Shown piece after piece: positions 59,689-64,000 of a stretch of DNA of 64,000 nucleotides. Under the pieces are notes generated by a model that saw only the letters and a list, made by a program, of their open reading frames with translations, was not told the origin of the DNA and searched no databases. Every line of letters starts with the position of its first letter. Within the stretch, counting starts at the first letter, position 1. This DNA is from Halorhabdus tiamatea SARL4B (GTDB taxonomy: Archaea; Halobacteriota; Halobacteria; Halobacteriales; Haloarculaceae). The DNA is taken from the NCBI RefSeq assembly GCF_000470655.1, contig NC_021913.1, positions 248,001-312,000 of the forward strand. Direction: 5' to 3'. A program made the translations under genes and the position numbers.

Positions 59689-62163
59689 TTACTTGTCTTT
59701 CTTTAGATTGATGTCCGTGTTTGAGCAGTTACATCGCATACTGACTGGTCTATCTCCCTCCTCCAGAACACGTAGACAGGAGTTGCAATCTTCGCACCAC
59801 AACATTTCATAGAAATCTCGATATGCTTCAACTGCTGGCCTCAATTCTTCCGCAGTACATCGAGCAAACTCTGATTCTGTCTCATTCCAGTGAACATTTG
59901 GATTGAGTGCGGCACCATATTCATCCATTCGAGTTGAGACATCTCTCGCTTCATCTTCCAAATCCTGTAGATGATCTATATCTCTCCCCCACGAATTTTC
60001 CGCTTCCTTAGCTTTACTTAGAAGTTCTTTATAACGTGACACAGCCCCGTTTTTGAAATCACCCAGTGTCCATTGGCTATCCGACTTGAAGGGAACTTTT
60101 GCATCTAAACGGTCACAAGCTTCACGGAGAAACCACTCTCCCATACGCCTTGTCTGGTGGGCAGCAATGGATGTATTGCCCTTTTCCAATTCAGCTTCGA
60201 TAGTTTCCCATTCCATTTCTGGTCTCTCCAAGGTCAAGGGTCCGTCCTCAATATTCCACCCTGAAAACTGAACGGCGTTTGATGAGTATACAACTCCAGA
60301 TGACCTCAGATGCCGATGCCATAGATCATCATGCGTGGCTATGATCATTTGGTACTCTTCGGTGAGTTCTGAGCCCATCAGCTTCGCTAGCGGACGTCTG
60401 TGATCCGCATCAATCGACATCACCACGTCATCAAGCATTATGATCGGCAGGTCTTCTTGCTCCTGCAGCCAATCACAGAGAGCCAAATACAGACAGATAC
60501 CCATACTATCCTGATGACCCTCGCTGTGCAGAGCGTGTGGTGGATACTGACCTTTTTGATAGAAGTCCACCTCCACGTCCAATCCAGTCTCTGTCGGATT
60601 CAGACCGATGCTAAAGTCACTTTCGTCGCCATGGATCGAAGTGTAGTACTGTTCGAACTGATTTTCTATTTCGGTGTAGATCTGGTTCAGAATCTCGTCA
60701 CGCGCATCGATAAATGTTTGATGCGCTGTTTTCATATCCTGAGCTACTTGGCGTCTCTTCGACGCACTATAGCTCACCTCAATCATTTCATTATACCGGC
60801 TTTCAGCTGCATTGAGAGTCTGCCATGTCTCCTCCAATTCGTCAAGCTCAGGGCCACTCTGGATATGAGACACGATATTCTCAAGTAGCGTTTTCAACTC
60901 GGACGGCGTCAGTAAGTCTCGACGTTCCTTGTCAGTCAAATCCTCTTTGGGAGGCGGCGATAAGAGGTCCTCGTCGTATTGATTCTCCCAATTAGAAATG
61001 GTCGTAATAAATTTCTCGACGGGTTCTTGGTCGAATCGTTCAACACCCCGCAGAATTTCAACGAGTGACTCCGCAGTTACTCGGACATCGGTCAGGTGTT
61101 GCTGCGCGGCATCGTTCTTTGATTCCAGATCGTCTAAGGCCTCTTCGAGCTGTTTTGCTTTCTCCAGTCGATCGGTTAGGTGGTCCTCAAGTTCGTCTGG
61201 TTCCCACGGATCCAAACAAAGCGGACACCGCTCATTCTCAGGCTCAATCGCATCACGACCGAGGCGAATGAGCTGTTGCTGTTCTAGAGCACGAATCCTT
61301 TCGGAATCTGCGTCTATGTCGTTCCACTTTTGCCGGAACTCACTGTCAGCTTCGAGAAATTCCTCGACGCCTTCTTCAAGCCACTCCTGAATTTCCAAGA
61401 CGCGTTGTCGTCCGTCTGACCGGAGAAGAGGAGAGGCGACTACACGTCTGGAAGGCGAATCAATGCCTGACAAAAATGACTCGTCGGTGATCCTGTTGAG
61501 TGAGTCTCCCTCCAACTCATCACGAAAACGATTAATCCCATCAACAATTCTCTCATCAGAGTCTAGATCCAACGTCTCTCGGAGGCTAGATCGATGGCTT
61601 TCTGCTTCACGTTCTAGCTCGCTGGCCTGAGTATCGAGTTTGTCATAGGCATTTTCGAGAGCAAGTCTCCGGTCTTTGACGTTCTCGATATTCAGTAGAG
61701 TTCGCAATCTCTCAGAACGAGTCCCACTCTTTGCAGTGATGAAGTCAAGAATTTCATCTCGAGACAGAAGGTGCAATCCTCTATCTGCAGCACTGGCAAC
61801 TGACTCAAACCGATCGGAACAGTCTTCATTTTCGGTTTCAATTGATGGACTGTCTCTATTATCTAAATCTCGACGAACAGTAACCGTGTTCCCATCAAGA
61901 GAAAAGCCACACTCTACCCAAGCCTCATTTGGCTCCGCATCGACGTGTGGCCCATGACGCTTTTCAGTAATTGATCGAGTTCCTTCTCCAGAAAGATCTT
62001 GGATCGTACCAGTCAAAAGGAAATCAATTGCTTCGATTACCGAGCTCTTCCCCGATCCATTCGGTCCGACGAGAACGATATTGTCCTTGCTTGGTTCGAT
62101 CTCGAACTTCCCTTTGATACCTCTGAAATTCGAAATTGTAAGCCTCTCAATCTTCATTTTCAA
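59689..62163 (-). CDS. SMC/Rad50-like ATPase inside the BREX operon
   Basis: 824 residues. Walker A NIVLVGPNGSGKSSVIEAIDFLL (about 29-50), a central Rad50-type hook CPLC at about residue 312 flanked by short coiled coils, ABC signature HSEGHQDSMGICLYL (about 543) and Walker B LPIIMLDDVVMSID (about 570). A C-terminal extension of ~200 residues ends in CEDCNSCLRVL...CNC, a second zinc site. The coiled coils are much shorter than in chromosomal SMC. It overlaps the small gene upstream by 17 bp and is 2 bp from pglZ. Not a standard BREX component; resembles ATPases of Lamassu/RecF-like defence modules. Confidence 0.8.
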   Translation of the reverse strand: MKMKIERLTISNFRGIKGKFEIEPSKDNIVLVGPNGSGKSSVIEAIDFLLTGTIQDLSGEGTRSITEKRHGPHVDAEPNEAWVECGFSLDGNTVTVRRDLDNRDSPSIETENEDCSDRFESVASAADRGLHLLSRDEILDFITAKSGTRSERLRTLLNIENVKDRRLALENAYDKLDTQASELEREAESHRSSLRETLDLDSDERIVDGINRFRDELEGDSLNRITDESFLSGIDSPSRRVVASPLLRSDGRQRVLEIQEWLEEGVEEFLEADSEFRQKWNDIDADSERIRALEQQQLIRLGRDAIEPENERCPLCLDPWEPDELEDHLTDRLEKAKQLEEALDDLESKNDAAQQHLTDVRVTAESLVEILRGVERFDQEPVEKFITTISNWENQYDEDLLSPPPKEDLTDKERRDLLTPSELKTLLENIVSHIQSGPELDELEETWQTLNAAESRYNEMIEVSYSASKRRQVAQDMKTAHQTFIDARDEILNQIYTEIENQFEQYYTSIHGDESDFSIGLNPTETGLDVEVDFYQKGQYPPHALHSEGHQDSMGICLYLALCDWLQEQEDLPIIMLDDVVMSIDADHRRPLAKLMGSELTEEYQMIIATHDDLWHRHLRSSGVVYSSNAVQFSGWNIEDGPLTLERPEMEWETIEAELEKGNTSIAAHQTRRMGEWFLREACDRLDAKVPFKSDSQWTLGDFKNGAVSRYKELLSKAKEAENSWGRDIDHLQDLEDEARDVSTRMDEYGAALNPNVHWNETESEFARCTAEELRPAVEAYRDFYEMLWCEDCNSCLRVLEEGDRPVSMRCNCSNTDINLKKDK

Positions 62164-62395
62164 GAACTTCCTCTTCGATCAATTCTGTAATTTCGTTGCC
62201 TCCTCCGAAATCATCTTTCTCGAGTTGAGCTTCCATTACTTCCGTCACATCAAAGTCCACGTCGGATTCCTGTAGTCGGCGCATGAATTCCCCAGCGATT
62301 CGCTCTTCAACATCCCCGGTTTGGAACTCGGCAGAACCCTTTTCTTCGGACATACTCTGCCCCTTTACCGCCTCCCTAATTAGAGTATCTGTCAC
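62147..62395 (-). CDS. Small acidic protein, partner of the SMC-like ATPase
   Basis: 82 residues, very acidic: EEKGSAEFQTGDVEERIAGEFMRRLQESDVDFDVTEVMEAQLEKDDFGGGNEITELIEEEVLENED. No known motif. Its 3' end overlaps the SMC-like gene by 17 bp, a sign of coupled translation. Position and size parallel the small third subunit in SMC-like defence systems, but there is no sequence evidence for homology. Confidence 0.6.
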   Translation of the reverse strand: MTDTLIREAVKGQSMSEEKGSAEFQTGDVEERIAGEFMRRLQESDVDFDVTEVMEAQLEKDDFGGGNEITELIEEEVLENED

Positions 62396-62462
62396 GTATA
62401 AAAATACTACACAAATGAACTATAGATCAGGTAGCTATCGATTTTGTCCAAATTGAGCCCAG

Positions 62463-64000
62463 TTAGAGTATCTTGTCCTCAACGATATCCGGAACGACAC
62501 TCTGCTCCGCGAGCGGTGTGATATTGATCGCGACCCCATGCTTCTGGTTGGGCTGGTAGCCGGCGGTCGTAATCTCCGACAGCGCCCGATCCGACCAATC
62601 AGAGGGAATCCGCTTATCGACGGTCTGACAGCGGTCGTCGATCTCTTCGGCCAGCGCCTTGAACTCCGCTAGCGGCGGTAGGTCGTCAACGTCATCGACA
62701 TCTTCATCGTCCGCAACCTGTTCGAGATACTCCTCGTTGATGATGGAAGCGTCGTCTACTCCCGTCGCGAGCGAGGCAAGCATTCGTTCGTCCTCGGTCA
62801 AATTGTCGAAGGGGTCCCCGTCTTCGTTCAGCAACTCGGCTCCCTCGCGCTCGAAGTAATATGTCATGAAGAGGATGCCCGTACTGGAGTAGTGATCCGA
62901 GCCCTTGAGCCGCCAGTTGAAGTAGTCGAAGAGGTCGGCGAGATGTGCCTCGACAGGTTCGTCGCTCGGCTTGGCGTACTCCTCGCAAGCGTGTTCGAGT
63001 TCGTCGAGTGCGTCCAGCCACTCCTCACGCCACTCGTCAACCTTGTTCCAGAACCCATCGGAGAAGGTATCCTGGAACCACTCCTCGTCGTTCCGTTCCC
63101 GGAGTTGTTCAAGTGTGTCGATACGCTCGGCGGTCTCATCGCGGAACGCGGCGACCTTGGGTGCGAGTTCCTCGACGAGTTCGCGGTCGTCCGCGTCGAA
63201 GTCCCGCTCGCTGGTGGAGCCGAGTTCCTGCATCACCTCTTCGAATTCGGCGATCTGTTCGAGGGCGCTCGAACAGAACTCGAACTCGTCGGTCGCATCG
63301 GCGCGGTCGCTCGTGGAGAGTGACTCATCGTTCCGGCGCTGGTTCGCTGCCGAGCGGCGGTCGCGGAGTTCGGCCTTCCGCGGTTCGAGGTACTCGTTGC
63401 TCAAGCGGTCGAACAGGCTGGCGTCGAGTTGGTGGTAGTCGACGAAGCACGCGAAGCCCTCGCCCTTCGCGTCGGCGAGGAGTCGGGCTGTGCTGAGCTT
63501 CCAGACGATGGGCGTATTCTCCATCGTATCGACGTGGTAGGCGAAGAGGTCATCCTTGATGAACGACCGGAGGTTGGGATACGCCTCGTCGCCGGCGGAT
63601 TCGGCCCCGAGGATGCCGTCGACCTCGACGAGACGGTCTTCGGCGTACTCGCCGTAGGCGTCTTCGAACCGCTCGACGATGCGGTCGAGCAAATCGGCCT
63701 GTTCGTCCGTGCCTTCGAGCGGGATGATGCCGTCCGATTCCTCGCGGACAGCCTCCATCGCGAAGTGGTGGACGAGGTCTTTGACTTGTTCATTTAGAGG
63801 AATATCGACTGGATTCTTTTTACCCTGTTTCACGGTTTCTGCCGTACGGAGTGAGATTTCTCGTTCGATATCGAATTGAGCCTCCTTTCCGATGTCCAGC
63901 GACCTATACATGTGATCGTCAACCTCTTGAGCATATTTTTCTAAGGCATTCCTGGCTTCTTGCATCTGTTCGACAGATTTCTCAGCAAGTTCCGCTAATG
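62463..64000 (-). CDS. pglX: BREX adenine methyltransferase PglX, C-terminal part (runs off the right edge)
   Basis: The frame is open from 62463 to the window edge (about 512 codons; an ATG at 63965 is internal). The segment FIKDDLFAYHVDTMENTPIVWKLSTARLLADAKGEGFACFVDYHQLDASLFDRLSNEYLEPRKAELRDR is the PglX target-recognition/C-terminal region. A long helical spacer and NWRLKGSDHYSSTGILFMTYYFEREG, and the end QHGVAINITPLAEQSVVPDIVEDKIL, follow. The catalytic SAM-binding part would be to the right. PglX methylates host DNA to mark it as self. First visible gene of the operon. Confidence 0.85.
   Translation of the reverse strand, partial: LAELAEKSVEQMQEARNALEKYAQEVDDHMYRSLDIGKEAQFDIEREISLRTAETVKQGKKNPVDIPLNEQVKDLVHHFAMEAVREESDGIIPLEGTDEQADLLDRIVERFEDAYGEYAEDRLVEVDGILGAESAGDEAYPNLRSFIKDDLFAYHVDTMENTPIVWKLSTARLLADAKGEGFACFVDYHQLDASLFDRLSNEYLEPRKAELRDRRSAANQRRNDESLSTSDRADATDEFEFCSSALEQIAEFEEVMQELGSTSERDFDADDRELVEELAPKVAAFRDETAERIDTLEQLRERNDEEWFQDTFSDGFWNKVDEWREEWLDALDELEHACEEYAKPSDEPVEAHLADLFDYFNWRLKGSDHYSSTGILFMTYYFEREGAELLNEDGDPFDNLTEDERMLASLATGVDDASIINEEYLEQVADDEDVDDVDDLPPLAEFKALAEEIDDRCQTVDKRIPSDWSDRALSEITTAGYQPNQKHGVAINITPLAEQSVVPDIVEDKIL

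Noticed and set aside
1-64000. CRISPR arrays, tRNA and rRNA genes
   Set aside because: I looked for regularly spaced repeats and for tRNA/rRNA signatures and found none that I could support.

Overview
The window is from a haloarchaeon (class Halobacteria). The predicted proteins are strongly acidic and the DNA is GC-rich. Haloarchaeal hallmark families are present (HalOD1, DUF7558-like zinc proteins, a haloarchaeal plasmid ParA, DpsA), and the insertion sequences are of halophile types (ISH1, ISH3, ISH4/IS1595, ISH8, IS66). The content looks like a large plasmid or an integrated plasmid region between two anti-phage loci, and it is heavily remodelled by insertion sequences.

Layout: (1) 1-6.6 kb, minus strand: a DISARM-type locus. 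It has a DrmE-like gene, then an unusual two-gene insert (a protein with a YGP motif and a PIN nuclease), then the N-terminal 700 residues of DrmA, which runs off the left edge. (2) 6.6-15.6 kb: plasmid accessory genes: a small zinc-finger protein, a LAGLIDADG homing endonuclease, an OB-fold protein, HalOD1, a PhiH1-repressor-like winged helix, an HTH-PIN toxin-antitoxin pair, zinc-binding proteins, a metallo-beta-lactamase protein and a primase-polymerase. (3) ISH3 (15.7-17.1 kb). (4) 17.1-25.2 kb: a chromosome-like block with deoxyhypusine synthase, a CcoI-like copper ATPase with a SafE-like partner, pyruvoyl arginine decarboxylase, an IclR regulator, a dpsA gene with an in-frame stop, and a truncated trkA. 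(5) 25.2-28.7 kb: a destroyed partition locus. parA is split by an ISH1-type element with an exact 8-bp duplication, and its downstream partner is cut by an IS1595/ISH4-type element. A small ribbon-helix-helix gene flanked by palindromes follows. (6) 28.7-46.5 kb: many small membrane or lipoprotein genes of unknown function, an ABC exporter and a nested transposon. Several genes here lie inside units bounded by the same terminal inverted repeat (core TGTCATAGAA). (7) 46.5-47.6 kb: a DDE insertion sequence with that same type of terminal repeat. (8) 47.7-53.2 kb, plus strand: an AddB-like nuclease and an AddA-like helicase-nuclease. (9) 53.2-64 kb, minus strand: a BREX locus resembling the haloarchaeal type 5. 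It has the pglX C-terminus (running off the right edge), a small acidic protein, an SMC/Rad50-like ATPase, pglZ, a PD-(D/E)XK protein that looks like the front half of a type IIG enzyme, and a BrxHII-like SNF2 helicase.

Working together: DISARM and BREX would give two layers of restriction-like phage defence. The SMC-like ATPase, small partner and nuclease embedded in BREX are the best candidate for an undescribed module, followed by the YGP/PIN pair inside DISARM. The replication and partition genes point to a plasmid backbone whose own partition system has been inactivated. The deoxyhypusine synthase and arginine decarboxylase belong to one pathway, eIF5A (aIF5A) modification. They sit in a block bounded by two insertion sequences that both lack target-site duplications, which suggests capture by rearrangement. 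No tRNA, rRNA or CRISPR array was recognised.
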